Notes: generated by a model from the sequence alone, not told the origin. A stretch of DNA of 64,000 nt from Nocardia jejuensis NBRC 103114 (GCF_001613145.1 NZ_BDBU01000043.1:1-64000); one strand, 5' to 3'. Positions 17,685-26,895 are shown, counted from the stretch's first letter. Numbers and translations: made by a program.

Positions 17685-17696
17685 TACCGGCCGGTA
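17685..17696. promoter_or_regulatory. Palindrome between divergent ALDH and AraC genes
   Basis: TACCGGCCGGTA is a perfect 12-bp palindrome in the 134-nt gap between the divergent aldehyde dehydrogenase and AraC-family genes. A TATAGG element lies at 17664-17669. The position suits an operator for the AraC-family protein, though these usually bind direct repeats. Confidence 0.4.
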
Positions 17697-17734
17697 TCGG
17701 CCCGCGAACGCCGAAAGTTTGCGAGTATGCCTGA

Positions 17735-18769
17735 GTGACGGAAGAGTTGGGTCAACTACGTTCCATCACCAGCACGGCCCTCTTGGCCGATTTCGCGCTG
17801 GGCCGGGGCCTGACCGTACGGTCGGTTCTGGAGGGAAGCGGTCTCCGCGAAGTCGATCTTCGTGATCCGTCCACGGAAATCACTCTGAGCCAAGAGTTCT
17901 CGGTGATGAGCAATGTGGTCACCGGCATCGAGGACGAGCCGGGCCTGGGCCTGCTCGCCGGCCTGCTGTGTCATCCCCCCGCCATGGGCGTGCTCGGTTT
18001 CGCGTTGATGAGCAGTGCCACGCTGCGCCACGCCATGGACATCGCGCTGCGCTACACCGACCTCTCGTTCACCGCCGCCTCGCATTCCATCGAGGAGAAC
18101 GGTGACCAGGTCTGGGTGCTGCGCGACGACAGCATGCTGCCCGAGCACCTCCGCCGCTTCGCCCTCGAGCGCGACCTGGCCGCCATCGCTACCATGCAGC
18201 AGGACCTGCTGCCCATGCGCATCCCCGCCATCCGCGTCGAGTTGTTCGTGGAGGCGCATCCGATCTACGAGATGTTCGGCGCGGTGTTCGGGGTCGAGGA
18301 CGTCGTCTTCTCCGCACCCAAGTCCCGGATCGCCTTCAAGGCCAGCACGCTGGAAACCCCGCTCCCCCAGTCGAACATCTCCACCGCCCGGTTCTACGAG
18401 CAGCAGTGCAACGATCTGATGGAGAGCAGGCACAGCCGCGGCGGCCTCAGCGGCCGCGTCCGTCAACTCTTGATCCGGCACGGCGGCTCGGCGGATCAGA
18501 CCCGCATCGCCGCGGATCTGGACGTCAGCGTCCGCACCCTGCGCCGTCGCCTGGCGGAGGAGGGCACCACCTTCCGCGAGCTCAGCACCGAGACCGTCGG
18601 CCTGCTCGCGGAGGAGCTGCTGATCGCCGGCCTCACCGTCGAACAGGCCGCCGAGCGCCTCGGCTACTCCAGCGTGTCGGCGTTCGCCTCGGCCTTCCGG
18701 ACCTGGAAGGGCCAGTCGCCCGGGCACTTCGGCCGCCTGCATCGCGGTCGCGCCACCGTGCGTTCCTGA
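17735..18769 (+). CDS. AraC-family regulator with Arabinose_bd-type N-domain
   Basis: A 344-residue transcription factor. Residues about 20-210 form the sensor domain found in OruR/ArgR-like AraC regulators (ALMSSATLRHAMDIALRYTDL is a typical stretch split here: ALMSSATLRHA, MDIALRYTDL). Residues about 245-340 hold two helix-turn-helix motifs: ADQTRIAADLDVSVRTLRRRL and VEQAAERLGYSSVSAFASAFR, both given as segments. It starts at GTG 17735. With a divergent aldehyde dehydrogenase and a downstream acyl-CoA dehydrogenase, it may control aldehyde or fatty-acid breakdown; this is inference from position. Confidence 0.88.
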   Translation: MTEELGQLRSITSTALLADFALGRGLTVRSVLEGSGLREVDLRDPSTEITLSQEFSVMSNVVTGIEDEPGLGLLAGLLCHPPAMGVLGFALMSSATLRHAMDIALRYTDLSFTAASHSIEENGDQVWVLRDDSMLPEHLRRFALERDLAAIATMQQDLLPMRIPAIRVELFVEAHPIYEMFGAVFGVEDVVFSAPKSRIAFKASTLETPLPQSNISTARFYEQQCNDLMESRHSRGGLSGRVRQLLIRHGGSADQTRIAADLDVSVRTLRRRLAEEGTTFRELSTETVGLLAEELLIAGLTVEQAAERLGYSSVSAFASAFRTWKGQSPGHFGRLHRGRATVRS

Positions 18770-18888
18770 CTCGGCAGCCGCACCCGGCACGCCCGCGATC
18801 CACCCATGCCCGTGCCCCCTACCAGCGGCGCGGGGGCATCTGGTAGACCGACTGGGGTAGCCGAGAAGCCCCCGACGTTCGAGGAACC

Positions 18889-20694
18889 ATGAACCCCTCC
18901 GTGATCATGTCCGCCCGCGATATCGAGTTCCTGCTGTACGACTGGCTCGATGTGGAGTCCCTGACCGGGCGCGACCGCTTCTCGGACCATTCGCGCGACA
19001 CCTTCGATCAGGTGCTGCGCCTGTGCCAGGACCTGGCCACCACCTACTTCGCGCCGCACAATCGCGAGAACGATCTGCACGAGCCCACCTTCGACGGCGA
19101 GCGGGTGAGCATCATCCCCGCCGTCGGCAAGGCTCTACGCGCCTTCGCCGATTCCGGAATGATGGGCGCGGCAATGGATTACGAGGTCGGCGGCATGCAG
19201 CTGCCGTTCACCGTCTACAGCGCCTGCATGTCGTGGTTCCACGCCGCGAACCCCGGCACCGCCGCCTACGCCATGCTCACCACCGCGAACGCGAATCTGC
19301 TTGCCACACACGGCAGTCCGGAGCAGATCGCGCGCTACGTGCAGCCCATGCTGGAGGGCCGCGACTTCGGCACCATGGCGCTGTCGGAACCGCAGGCCGG
19401 TTCCAGTCTCGCCGACATCACCACCCGCGCGGTGCCGCAGGACGACGGAACCTATCGGGTGTTCGGCCGCAAGATGTGGATTTCCGGTGGGGACCACGAC
19501 CTTTCGGAGAACATCAACCATCTGGTGCTGGCCCGCATCCCGGGCGCACCCGAGGGCACCCGCGGCATCTCGCTGTTCGTGGTGCCCAAGTTCCTGCCCG
19601 ACGCGCAGGGTGCGCCGACCGTACGCAACGACGTGGTGCTGGCCGGGATCAACCACAAGATGGGCTGGCGCGGAACCGTCAACACCGCACCGGTTTTCGG
19701 AGACGGCAACTTCACTCCGGGCGATGCCCCGGGTGCGATCGGATATCTGGTCGGCGAGCCGAATCACGGTCTGGCGCAGATGTTCACGATGATGAACGAG
19801 GCCCGCATCGGGGTCGGACTGGCGGCCACGGCGCTCGGCTACACCGGTTTCCTCAAATCCACCGACTACGCGCGCACCCGCCCGCAGGGCCGTGAGATCG
19901 GCGCGCGCGGCGGCGCGCAGGTCCCGATCATCGATCACCCGGACGTGCGGCGCATGCTGCTGGCCCAGAAGTCCTACGCCGAAGGCGCTTTGGGACTGCT
20001 GCTGTACTGCGGCAAGCTGGTCGACGAGCAGCGCACCGCCCCCGACGCCGCCGCCCGTGAGCGCACCGCCACCCTGCTGCGCATCCTGACGCCCATCGCC
20101 AAGAGCTGGCCGAGCCAGTGGTGCCTGGCCGCCAACGATCTGGCGATTCAGGTGCACGGCGGCGCGGGGTACACCCGCGACTACGACGTCGAGCAGCACT
20201 ACCGCGACAATCGCCTCAATCCGATCCACGAGGGCACCCACGGCATCCAGAGCCTCGACCTGCTGGGCCGGCAGGTGACCCTGGATCAGGGCGCCGCCCT
20301 CGCTGCCCTGCTCGAGGTGGTGTCCGCCACCGTCGTCGCGGCGGGCGCCGCGGGCGATGCCGAGCTCACCGAGTTCGCGGACGCTCTGCGGGCCGCAGCG
20401 GGCCGCCTGGGGGCCACCACGGCCCTGCTGTGGCGCGACGGCGACCCGGCCTCGGCACTGGCGAACTCTGCCGTCTACCTCGAGGCGTTCGGCCATGTGG
20501 TGCTGTCCTGGATCTGGCTGCAGCAGGCGCTGGCCGCGACCCCGCGCGCGAACGCCGGCGACGCCTTCGCGCTCGGCAAGCGCGCCGCGGCCCGGTACTT
20601 CTTCCGATGGGAATTACCGCGCACCGGACCGATGTTCGATCTCCTGGATTCGGGAGACCGCACCACGACCGACGCGGACCCGTCTTGGCTGTGA
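18889..20694 (+). CDS. Acyl-CoA dehydrogenase, FadE5/DmdC-like
   Basis: A 601-residue FAD-dependent acyl-CoA dehydrogenase of the long subclass that includes FadE5 and DmdC. Visible features are MALSEPQAGSSLADI (FAD/substrate contact), KMWISGGDHDL, NEARIGVGLAA, AIQVHGGAGYTRDYDVEQHYRD and IHEGTHGIQSLDLLGR, where the Glu in the EGT motif is the expected catalytic base. The long C-terminal helical extension (from about residue 470) is usual for this subclass. ATG 18889 follows GAGGAA. It would introduce the trans-2 double bond in acyl-CoA beta-oxidation; chain length is unknown. Confidence 0.92.
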   Translation: MNPSVIMSARDIEFLLYDWLDVESLTGRDRFSDHSRDTFDQVLRLCQDLATTYFAPHNRENDLHEPTFDGERVSIIPAVGKALRAFADSGMMGAAMDYEVGGMQLPFTVYSACMSWFHAANPGTAAYAMLTTANANLLATHGSPEQIARYVQPMLEGRDFGTMALSEPQAGSSLADITTRAVPQDDGTYRVFGRKMWISGGDHDLSENINHLVLARIPGAPEGTRGISLFVVPKFLPDAQGAPTVRNDVVLAGINHKMGWRGTVNTAPVFGDGNFTPGDAPGAIGYLVGEPNHGLAQMFTMMNEARIGVGLAATALGYTGFLKSTDYARTRPQGREIGARGGAQVPIIDHPDVRRMLLAQKSYAEGALGLLLYCGKLVDEQRTAPDAAARERTATLLRILTPIAKSWPSQWCLAANDLAIQVHGGAGYTRDYDVEQHYRDNRLNPIHEGTHGIQSLDLLGRQVTLDQGAALAALLEVVSATVVAAGAAGDAELTEFADALRAAAGRLGATTALLWRDGDPASALANSAVYLEAFGHVVLSWIWLQQALAATPRANAGDAFALGKRAAARYFFRWELPRTGPMFDLLDSGDRTTTDADPSWL

Positions 20695-21029
20695 GCTTGC
20701 TACCCGTGTTCGGACGGTTATCGAATCGGAGTGTGGGTGTCGGGGCTCGCGGGTAGTCTCCCGGTAGACAACTCGATCAGCGTGTTCGGCGGGGTGCTTC
20801 GACTCCTCCACGGGTGGCGACCCGGCCTTGTTCGCTTTAAGCGAAACCCCAGGTCGTGTTAGGCAAAACACACGGGAAACTACACGGGAACAAAGACCGC
20901 CCCCCGAACGTCTGACAGAGTAGTCATCAACCACTGCTGGGAAGTAGCGGTAGCGAGCCCACAGAGTGGACTGTGGGCCCCACACCAGGCGAACGGCGCG
21001 CGAGCTCCGGGAGCCAGGACGGAGGAGTC
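20695..21029. promoter_or_regulatory. Promoter region of the DUF7455 gene with inverted repeats
   Basis: This 335-nt gap holds no gene. It contains TTCGCTT-T-AAGCGAA at 20831-20845, a perfect inverted repeat, then GTGTT/AACAC arms at 20856-20871, and two copies of ACACGGGAA at 20870-20878 and 20882-20890, 12 nt apart. The cluster within 60 nt suggests a regulated promoter for the small gene at 21030. Confidence 0.45.
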
Positions 21030-21224
21030 ATGCCAGGAACCCTGACAAGCACCCCACTGACCGCGGTCGATCGTTGTGACCGTTGCGGGGCGGCCGCGCG
21101 CGTGCGCGCCACCCTTCCCGCGGGTGGTGAGTTGCTCTTCTGCCAGCATCACGCCAACGAGCACATGGATCGTCTCCGTGCACTCGAGGCCGTGATCGAA
21201 TCGGAGTCGGCACCGGCGCTGTAA
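21030..21224 (+). CDS. DUF7455-type small Zn-binding protein
   Basis: A 64-residue protein conserved in Mycobacteriales and possibly the counterpart of Rv2708c near sigB. It has a CDRCG pair near residue 14 and a later CQHHANEH motif, which together can make a Cys/His zinc site. No function is known. The start at ATG 21030 is fixed by a full GGAGGAG ribosome binding site 3 nt upstream of the spacer; the longer frame from 20973 is not needed. Confidence 0.85.
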   Translation: MPGTLTSTPLTAVDRCDRCGAAARVRATLPAGGELLFCQHHANEHMDRLRALEAVIESESAPAL

Positions 21225-21312
21225 AAGCTCCTCCACCTCGGAGGCTGGTCCACCAGCCGCACGAATTCCGAGGGGTCCGCTCGACAATTTCATCTTCCCA
21301 ACAGAAAACCCG

Positions 21313-21340
21313 CAGCGGGCGACCATTCGGTCGCCCGCTG
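21313..21340. terminator. Bidirectional terminator between convergent genes
   Basis: A 12-bp perfect stem (CAGCGGGCGACC / GGTCGCCCGCTG) with an ATTC loop lies between the DUF7455 gene and the convergent methyltransferase gene. On the minus strand it is followed by GCGGGTTTTCTG, giving a U tract for the leftward transcript. Confidence 0.75.
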
Positions 21341-21390
21341 TGTTCGTCCCAGGGCTTTCGTACCGACCGCTCCGGACGTGAACCGCCCGG

Positions 21391-21957
21391 TCAGGGACGG
21401 CGTGCCCGGAACCGGAACATGGTTGGGCCGGTGCCGATTTCGATATCGGTGAAGCCGAGCCGGGCGAGCCGGTCGGTGAGTGTGCCGGGCGGTACCGGCA
21501 CACAGGTGTCCCCGAGGTGCATGAGCCGGAACGCGAACGAGTCGAGCCCGTCGCTGCCGGCGAACATGCCGCCGGGCCGCAGTACCCGGAAGGCCTCGGC
21601 GAACAGCTCGTCCTGCCGCGCCGGTGCGGGCACGTGATGCAGCATGGTGAAGCAGAGCACCGAGCTGAATTCCCTGTCCGGCAAGGGCATCGCGGTGCCG
21701 TCGCCCTCGATCACCCGAACCTGTCCGCCCTGTTTCTCGCGCAGGCGGGTTGCCAGGGCCGGATCGATCTCCAGACCGGTGAGCGCGCCGGCTCGTTCAC
21801 GCAGGGTGCGGACGTTCGCGCCGTAGCCGGGTCCGATCTCCAGGGCGTTGTCCCCCAGCGGAATCGACTCGACGGCCCACGGCACGATTCGGGTGGCGCT
21901 CGCGCGTTCCCAGGCGCTGGAACGGCAGAGGTATCGGTGAAAGATGTTCATGCCCAT
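21391..21957 (-). CDS. SAM-dependent methyltransferase, class I
   Basis: A 188-residue protein with a Methyltransf_11/25-type Rossmann fold: motif I LEIGPGYGANVRTL (39-52), acidic motif II GLEIDP (61-66), IEGDGTAMPLPD and the post-motif LCFTMLHHV, plus FRVLRPGGMF. Substrate is unknown. Two starts are possible, ATG 21957 or ATG 21951 (MNIFHRYLC); neither has a strong ribosome binding site. It is divergent from the AraC gene at 22014. Confidence 0.85.
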   Translation of the reverse strand: MGMNIFHRYLCRSSAWERASATRIVPWAVESIPLGDNALEIGPGYGANVRTLRERAGALTGLEIDPALATRLREKQGGQVRVIEGDGTAMPLPDREFSSVLCFTMLHHVPAPARQDELFAEAFRVLRPGGMFAGSDGLDSFAFRLMHLGDTCVPVPPGTLTDRLARLGFTDIEIGTGPTMFRFRARRP

Positions 21958-22013
21958 GACGGTCGAGACTAGGGAGCCCGCCGGGCGATCACGAGCGGCT
22001 AAGGTGACACCTC

Positions 22014-22781
22014 ATGTCGCCGAACGGCCAATCTCTGGTCATCTCCGCACCGGCGGGGCCGACCGCCATGGTGTTCGGGGCGGGCGCGATTCCGGCCGGG
22101 CTGTGGTTCGACGAGCACGCGCATCCGCAGCATCAGATCGCCTGGGCCACACGCGGAGTCATCACGGTGGAGGTCGGCGAGGGGCACTGGGTGCTGCCAC
22201 CCACGCGCGCGCTGTGGATTCCGGGGAACGTGCCGCACCGCACCGGCACCCTCGACGGCGCCACGCTGAGCGGCATCTTCCTCGATCCGCAGCGCTCGCC
22301 CGTGGCCTTCGCCGTGCCGACCATGTTGCGGGTCACGCCCCTGCTGCACGAGTTGTTCGTGCACCTCATCGCCGAGGACACCGCGCCTGGGCAGCGCCGG
22401 CACGCGGAGGCGGTGGTCTTCGACCTGCTGGATCCGGTCGAGGTCGTGCCGATCGGAGCACGCATGCCCGAGCTGGCGCCCGCGCGACCGGTCGCCGACC
22501 TGCTCACCGCCAATCCCGCCGACACGCGCACCCTGGCGGAACTCGCGACCACCGTCGCGGTCAGCCCGCGCACCCTGGCCCGGGCATTCCAAGCCGAAAC
22601 CGGAATCACCTTCGGCCAGTGGCGAACCCAGGTCCGCCTGGCCGCCTCTCTGCCGCTGCTGGCCACCGGCCTCCCCCTCGCCGGAATCGCCACCCGGATC
22701 GGCTACACCACCCCCAGCGCCTATGTCGCCGCCTTCCGCCGCGAGGTCGGCGTCTCCCCCGGCCGCTACTTCACCCGCTGA
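22014..22781 (+). CDS. AraC-family regulator with cupin N-domain
   Basis: A 255-residue regulator. Residues about 15-110 form a small cupin (AraC_binding) domain: DEHAHPQHQIAWATRG and VLPPTRALWIPGNVPHR. Residues about 160-255 form the two-helix-turn-helix AraC domain, with LAELATTVAVSPRTLARAF and the closing SAYVAAFRREVGVSPGRYF. It is divergent from a methyltransferase gene 56 nt away. The effector is unknown. Confidence 0.88.
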   Translation: MSPNGQSLVISAPAGPTAMVFGAGAIPAGLWFDEHAHPQHQIAWATRGVITVEVGEGHWVLPPTRALWIPGNVPHRTGTLDGATLSGIFLDPQRSPVAFAVPTMLRVTPLLHELFVHLIAEDTAPGQRRHAEAVVFDLLDPVEVVPIGARMPELAPARPVADLLTANPADTRTLAELATTVAVSPRTLARAFQAETGITFGQWRTQVRLAASLPLLATGLPLAGIATRIGYTTPSAYVAAFRREVGVSPGRYFTR

Positions 22782-23004
22782 ACCCGGCCACCCCGCCAAC
22801 CGTTCCGGCCACTCCTGCTCCCGCGAGCGGGTCGGGGGACGGTACGAAACGTACCGACCGCCAGAGCCTGACGAATCGTGCCGAGTTCCCCGAATCGTGT
22901 GTGCCGAAACATTTTCCCTGGCAGCGTTCTGCCCGCGCGGCCGGTGGCAAACACGGGGCACCATCCCGGCGGCGGCCGCACCAACTCTCGAACCGGGGAC
23001 TCGC

Positions 23005-23478
23005 ATGACAGCACGGCATCGCACCTTCACCAGCACTTTCCTGTTCGCGGGCGCCTGCCTGCTGACCACCGCCCTACTATCGGGATGCGGCTCGAGCACC
23101 TCGTCCGAGCGCTCGACCACCACTGCGGCAACCACATCGACGGCCAACCCGATGCGGGCCGCCACCACCACGTCCGCGGCGGCGACCACCACCACGTCCG
23201 CGATCCCGACCGCGCCCGCGCCGACCACCGAGGCTCCCGCTCCAGCGCCCGAGATCGTGCTGCCGACCACCACGGTCCGCGTCACCGTCCCGCCCGCGGC
23301 CATCCCACCGCCCGCCGCCGTCGCCCCGGCCCCCGCCCCCGCGACCACCCCCGCTGCCAGCGCCTACTACGGCAGCTGCGCCCAGGCGCGAGCCGCCGGG
23401 GCCGCGCCGCTGCACCGCGGCGACCCCGGCTACCGAGCCGGGCTGGACCGCGACAACGACGGCACGGCATGCGAATGA
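23005..23478 (+). CDS. Lipoprotein with C-terminal Excalibur domain
   Basis: A 157-residue exported protein. The signal peptide ends in a lipobox, LLSGC, so it should be lipid-anchored. A long Thr/Ala/Pro linker (about 35-115) spans the wall, and the C-terminus is an Excalibur calcium-binding-like domain (YYGSCAQARAAGAAPLHRG and DRDNDGTACE). ATG 23005 follows GGGGA. Its stop overlaps the start of the PASTA lipoprotein gene (ATGA), so the two are translationally coupled. A peptidoglycan-associated role is inferred. Confidence 0.87.
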   Translation: MTARHRTFTSTFLFAGACLLTTALLSGCGSSTSSERSTTTAATTSTANPMRAATTTSAAATTTTSAIPTAPAPTTEAPAPAPEIVLPTTTVRVTVPPAAIPPPAAVAPAPAPATTPAASAYYGSCAQARAAGAAPLHRGDPGYRAGLDRDNDGTACE

Positions 23479-24185
23479 CGACCACCCCGCAGTCCGCGAC
23501 CCACCACCCCGCCGGACATCACCCCCGAGCGAGATATCCGCACCCGACAGGCGAGCAAGGGCAAGGGGGACAGCGCGTTTCGGCAGGACAGCACGGCCCG
23601 GCTGCCGAGCGCGGTTCGGCGGCAGAGCGCGGTTCGGCCGGACAGCATGGTCGAGCGGCAGATCGGGGCCCGGCGGGGCGGCTCGATCCGGAAGCAGATC
23701 GCTGCTCGGCGGGAACGCGTGGCCGAGCGGGAGGGCCGCTCCTCGTCGCGCTCACCGCACTGCTCACCATCGCCGTCCTGACCGGCTGTGGCGTCAGCAC
23801 CCAATCGCCCGGGACGACCAGCACGAAACCGGCTGTCACGACAGTGAATTCGCCGCTCACGACGCAGGTGCCGACCGCGGCACCGGCACCGCAGACGAAT
23901 CCGCCGCTCACCTCGGCGCCGCCCGCCACGACAACGGCTACCGCCGCGCCCGCGGCGATCATGCCGGATGTCGTCTGCGCGAACCTGCAGGACGCCCAGA
24001 ACACCATCCAGAAGGCGGGCGTCTTCTACTCCCGCTCCAAGGACGCGACCGGCGCGGGTCGCATGCAGGTCATGGACCGCAACTGGATCGTCGTCGCCCA
24101 GTCCCCCGCTCCCGGAACACCTTTCACCGAGGGCGAGGCGGTCCTGTCGGTCGTCAAATACGGCGAACCCAACCAGTGCCGCTAG
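23475..24185 (+). CDS. PASTA-domain lipoprotein with a long pre-signal leader
   Basis: A 236-residue protein coupled by an ATGA overlap to the Excalibur lipoprotein gene. The hydrophobic segment LLVALTALLTIAVLTGC carries a lipobox (LTGC), but about 75 residues rich in Arg, Gln, Gly and Ala precede it, with imperfect repeats such as AERGSAAERGSAGQHG. A Thr/Pro linker follows, then a single PASTA-like domain (about 165-233: MPDVVCANLQDAQNTIQKAG, then AQSPAPGTPF). PASTA domains bind peptidoglycan fragments or beta-lactams. ATG 23469 is an in-frame alternative. I see no in-frame start closer to the hydrophobic segment. Confidence 0.75.
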   Translation: MTTTPQSATHHPAGHHPRARYPHPTGEQGQGGQRVSAGQHGPAAERGSAAERGSAGQHGRAADRGPAGRLDPEADRCSAGTRGRAGGPLLVALTALLTIAVLTGCGVSTQSPGTTSTKPAVTTVNSPLTTQVPTAAPAPQTNPPLTSAPPATTTATAAPAAIMPDVVCANLQDAQNTIQKAGVFYSRSKDATGAGRMQVMDRNWIVVAQSPAPGTPFTEGEAVLSVVKYGEPNQCR

Positions 24186-24552
24186 CCCCGGCCGGTGCAT
24201 CCGGCGACGCCTCGACCGCACCCGGGATCGAGGCGCCGCCACCACGCGGTCAGTGATGGCCGCGGCGCGAGCCTCGGCTGTCGAGTCGAGGCCGTGCGGG
24301 CGTCGCGGCGTCCACGATCCACCGCGTACGGCAGCCGCTGCCGAGTCGGCTCGACCGGTTCGCCGGCGGTCGTCGAATGCGCTGCTCCCATCCCTGGGCG
24401 CGGCGTCCCGTGCGCGCGCTGTCTCGAACCCGGGTCTGCGTCCGAGGTTCGCTGCGCGGGTCCGTGGCGCGAAGGCCGTAGGCGAGGCGGTCACCCGGCC
24501 TCGTGGGATATCGAGCCCTGCGGCTGTCGGTCCTGTTCGCTACGGTCGGCGG
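24186..24552. other. Gene-free interval with a probable terminator
   Basis: This 367-nt interval shows no convincing gene. A hairpin with 8-bp arms CGCCTCGA / TCGAGGCG (24208-24215 and 24228-24235, 12-nt loop) lies 22 nt after the PASTA gene and may terminate it. The rest is high-GC DNA without recognisable motifs; the DUF1905 promoter must lie towards its right end. Confidence 0.45.
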
Positions 24553-24852
24553 ATGGCTATGTCTCGGTACTCGTTCTCCGCCGAACTGTGGGTGTGGGAG
24601 GCACAGGCGGCGTGGCATTTCGTGAGCTTGCCCGAGGAGATCGCGGACGAGATCGAGGAGAGGTACGGGCAGCTCGCCGGTGGGTTCGGGTCCGTGCGCG
24701 TGCAGGTCGAGGTGGGCGGGAGCCGGTGGGCGACCTCGCTCTTTCCCGCGAAGAAGGAGGGTACCTACATCCTTCCGATGAAGAAGCCGGTGCGCGTCGC
24801 GGAAGGACTCGAAGCGGGAGACTCGGTGCGGATCGATCTGACGGTCGCGTGA
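24553..24852 (+). CDS. DUF1905 domain protein
   Basis: A 99-residue protein matching the DUF1905 family: FSAELWVWEAQAAWHFVSLP, then a Glu-rich helix, FGSVRVQVEVGGSRWATSLFP broken at its middle into FGSVRVQVEVGG and SRWATSLFP, and YILPMKKPVRVAEGLEAGD. DUF1905 is a small beta-rich domain of unknown function, sometimes fused to a YdeI/OmpD-associated domain. ATG 24553 or ATG 24559 could start it. Confidence 0.85.
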   Translation: MAMSRYSFSAELWVWEAQAAWHFVSLPEEIADEIEERYGQLAGGFGSVRVQVEVGGSRWATSLFPAKKEGTYILPMKKPVRVAEGLEAGDSVRIDLTVA

Positions 24853-25185
24853 GCCGGAGTGCTCGGTGCTGCCGCGGTCACGCGGCGCGAGAGGGGCCAC
24901 GACCGAATGCGCGAGGAGGGCACGGGCACCGCCCCGGACGTTCGCAGCGGGGATGACGAATGCCCGGACGTTTCCGACACAACTCGCGACCGGATATCCC
25001 GATGCGGCTCGGCCATCGGGTATCCCCGGCCCGACTTACTGATCAGGGCAGCCGTCGACACCTCGCCCAGCCGGTTGGCGACCCGCTGCTGAGCTAGATC
25101 GTGCTGCTGATCTGCCACCGATCGTGGTCGGACCGGTAACCGACTCGGCGGCGGCGAGCGCCGCGCCGAGTTCTCCGGTGTCGGA
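24853..25185. other. Gene-free interval between DUF1905 and helicase genes
   Basis: This 333-nt stretch separates two convergent genes. Possible short open frames are not convincing. The 9-mer CCCGGACGT occurs twice, at about 24933 and 24963, 30 nt apart. I see no strong terminator hairpin. Confidence 0.35.
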
Positions 25186-26895
25186 TCACATGCGGCGCAG
25201 GGCCGCGATCCGCTGGGATAGTTGGTCCGCCGTCGCGAGAGCGGTTGGCGGGCCGCCGCATTCGCGGCGTAGATCCCCGTGGATGACGCCGTGCGCCTTG
25301 CCGGTGCGGTGGTGGTGCATGGCGACCAGGCTGTTGAGTTCACGGCGCAGTTCACCGAGCCGATCGGCGGTGGCGGCGCGCTCGACGGCCATGGCCGCGA
25401 CCGGATGATGACTCGCCTCGACCGCGGCGGTGCGATCCTGCAGCTGACGGGTCTGGCGATCGTGCAGCAGCGCGCGCATCTGCGCGGCGTCGAGCAGGCC
25501 CGGAATACCGAGATAGTCCGCTTCCTCGTCACTGCCGGAGAAAGTGGCGGTGCCGAACGAGTCACCGTCGTAGATGACCTGATCGAGTTCGGCGTCCGCG
25601 GCCAGGGCGATGAACTTCTTCTCCTCCTCGCCCGGCTCGTCCTTCTGCTTGTTGGCCTCGATCAGGAGTTCGTCGTCCAGGTCGTTCTGCTCGCGATGCG
25701 GCTTGCCGATCACGTGATCGCGCTGCAGTTCCAGCTGCGCGGCCAGATCCAGCAGCACCGGCACCGAGGGCACGAACACGCTCGCGGTCTCCCCGGCCTT
25801 GCGGGCACGCACGAACCGCCCGATGGCCTGCGCGAAATACAGCGGCGTCGAGGCGCTGGTGGCGTACACGCCCACCGCCAGGCGCGGCACGTCGACGCCC
25901 TCGGACACCATGCGCACGGCCACCATCCACGGATCGGTGCTGTTGCTGAATTCGGTGATGCGGTCCGAGGAGGACGGGTCGTCCGACAACACGATCGACG
26001 GCTTGGTGCCCGAGATGTGTTGCAGCAGTTCGGCGTAATCGCGCGCCTTGTCCTGATCGGTGGCGATCACCAGCCCGCCCGCGTCCGGCATACCGGTGGC
26101 CCGCAGCTGCCGCAGCCGGGTGTCGGCGGCGGTCAGCACCTTGGACATCCAGTCGCCGGCCGGGTCCAGGGCGGTGCGCCAGGCACGCGCGGTCTGCTCG
26201 GCGTTCAGCGGCTCACCCAGACGGGCGGAATACTCCTCGCCCGCGCTGTCGCGCCAGTGCGCCTCACCCGAGTACGCCAGGAACACGACCGGCCGGACCA
26301 CGCCGTCGGCGAGCGCCTCTGAGTACCCGTAGGTGTGATCGGCGCGGGACTTCTCGAAACCCGATTCGTCCCGCTCGTAGGTGATGAAGGGGATCTTCGA
26401 ATCGTCCGAGCGGAACGGCGTACCGGTCAGCGCCAGGCGGCGGGTGGCGGGCCCGAATGCCTCCTCGGTCGCCTCGCCCCAGCTCTTGGCATCGCCCGCG
26501 TGGTGGATCTCGTCGAGAATCACCAGCGTGCGTCTGTTCTCGGTGCGGACCCGATGCTTGAACGGATGCGACGCCACCTGCGCGTACGTGACCACCACAC
26601 CGTGATAGTCCGAGGAGGTGGAACCGGTGGAGTTGGAGAAGTTGGAGTCGAGCTGCAGGCCGATGCGCTGCGCCGAACCCGCCCACTGATGCTTGAGGTG
26701 CTCGGTCGGGGCCACCACCGTCACCTGATCGACCGTGCGATCACGCAGCAGTTCCGCCGCCACCCGGAGCGCGAAAGTGGTCTTACCCGCACCTGGCGTG
26801 GCTACGGCGAGGAAGTCTCGAGGCTTGGTCGCCAAGTACTTGGTGAGAGCCCTGCGCTGCCATGCACGTAATGAACCGCCACCACCCGAAGTCAC
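25186..26895 (-). CDS. SF2 DEAD/DEAH-box helicase
   Basis: A 569-residue superfamily 2 helicase of the ResIII/RadD-like type. Walker A is ATPGAGKTT (32-40), Walker B is DEIHH (128-132), motif III-like TGTPFRSD starts at 158, and motif VI QAIGRFVRA at 356-364. A C-terminal extension (about 400-569) is charged and partly coiled. Such proteins act in DNA repair or restriction-like processes, but no nuclease or methylase gene is adjacent, so a stand-alone housekeeping role is more likely. It starts at GTG 26895. Confidence 0.88.
   Translation of the reverse strand: MTSGGGGSLRAWQRRALTKYLATKPRDFLAVATPGAGKTTFALRVAAELLRDRTVDQVTVVAPTEHLKHQWAGSAQRIGLQLDSNFSNSTGSTSSDYHGVVVTYAQVASHPFKHRVRTENRRTLVILDEIHHAGDAKSWGEATEEAFGPATRRLALTGTPFRSDDSKIPFITYERDESGFEKSRADHTYGYSEALADGVVRPVVFLAYSGEAHWRDSAGEEYSARLGEPLNAEQTARAWRTALDPAGDWMSKVLTAADTRLRQLRATGMPDAGGLVIATDQDKARDYAELLQHISGTKPSIVLSDDPSSSDRITEFSNSTDPWMVAVRMVSEGVDVPRLAVGVYATSASTPLYFAQAIGRFVRARKAGETASVFVPSVPVLLDLAAQLELQRDHVIGKPHREQNDLDDELLIEANKQKDEPGEEEKKFIALAADAELDQVIYDGDSFGTATFSGSDEEADYLGIPGLLDAAQMRALLHDRQTRQLQDRTAAVEASHHPVAAMAVERAATADRLGELRRELNSLVAMHHHRTGKAHGVIHGDLRRECGGPPTALATADQLSQRIAALRRM

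Noticed and set aside
25186..26895. Restriction or defence system around the SF2 helicase
   Set aside because: No nuclease, methylase or other defence gene adjoins it; neighbours are DUF1905 and YihY proteins.
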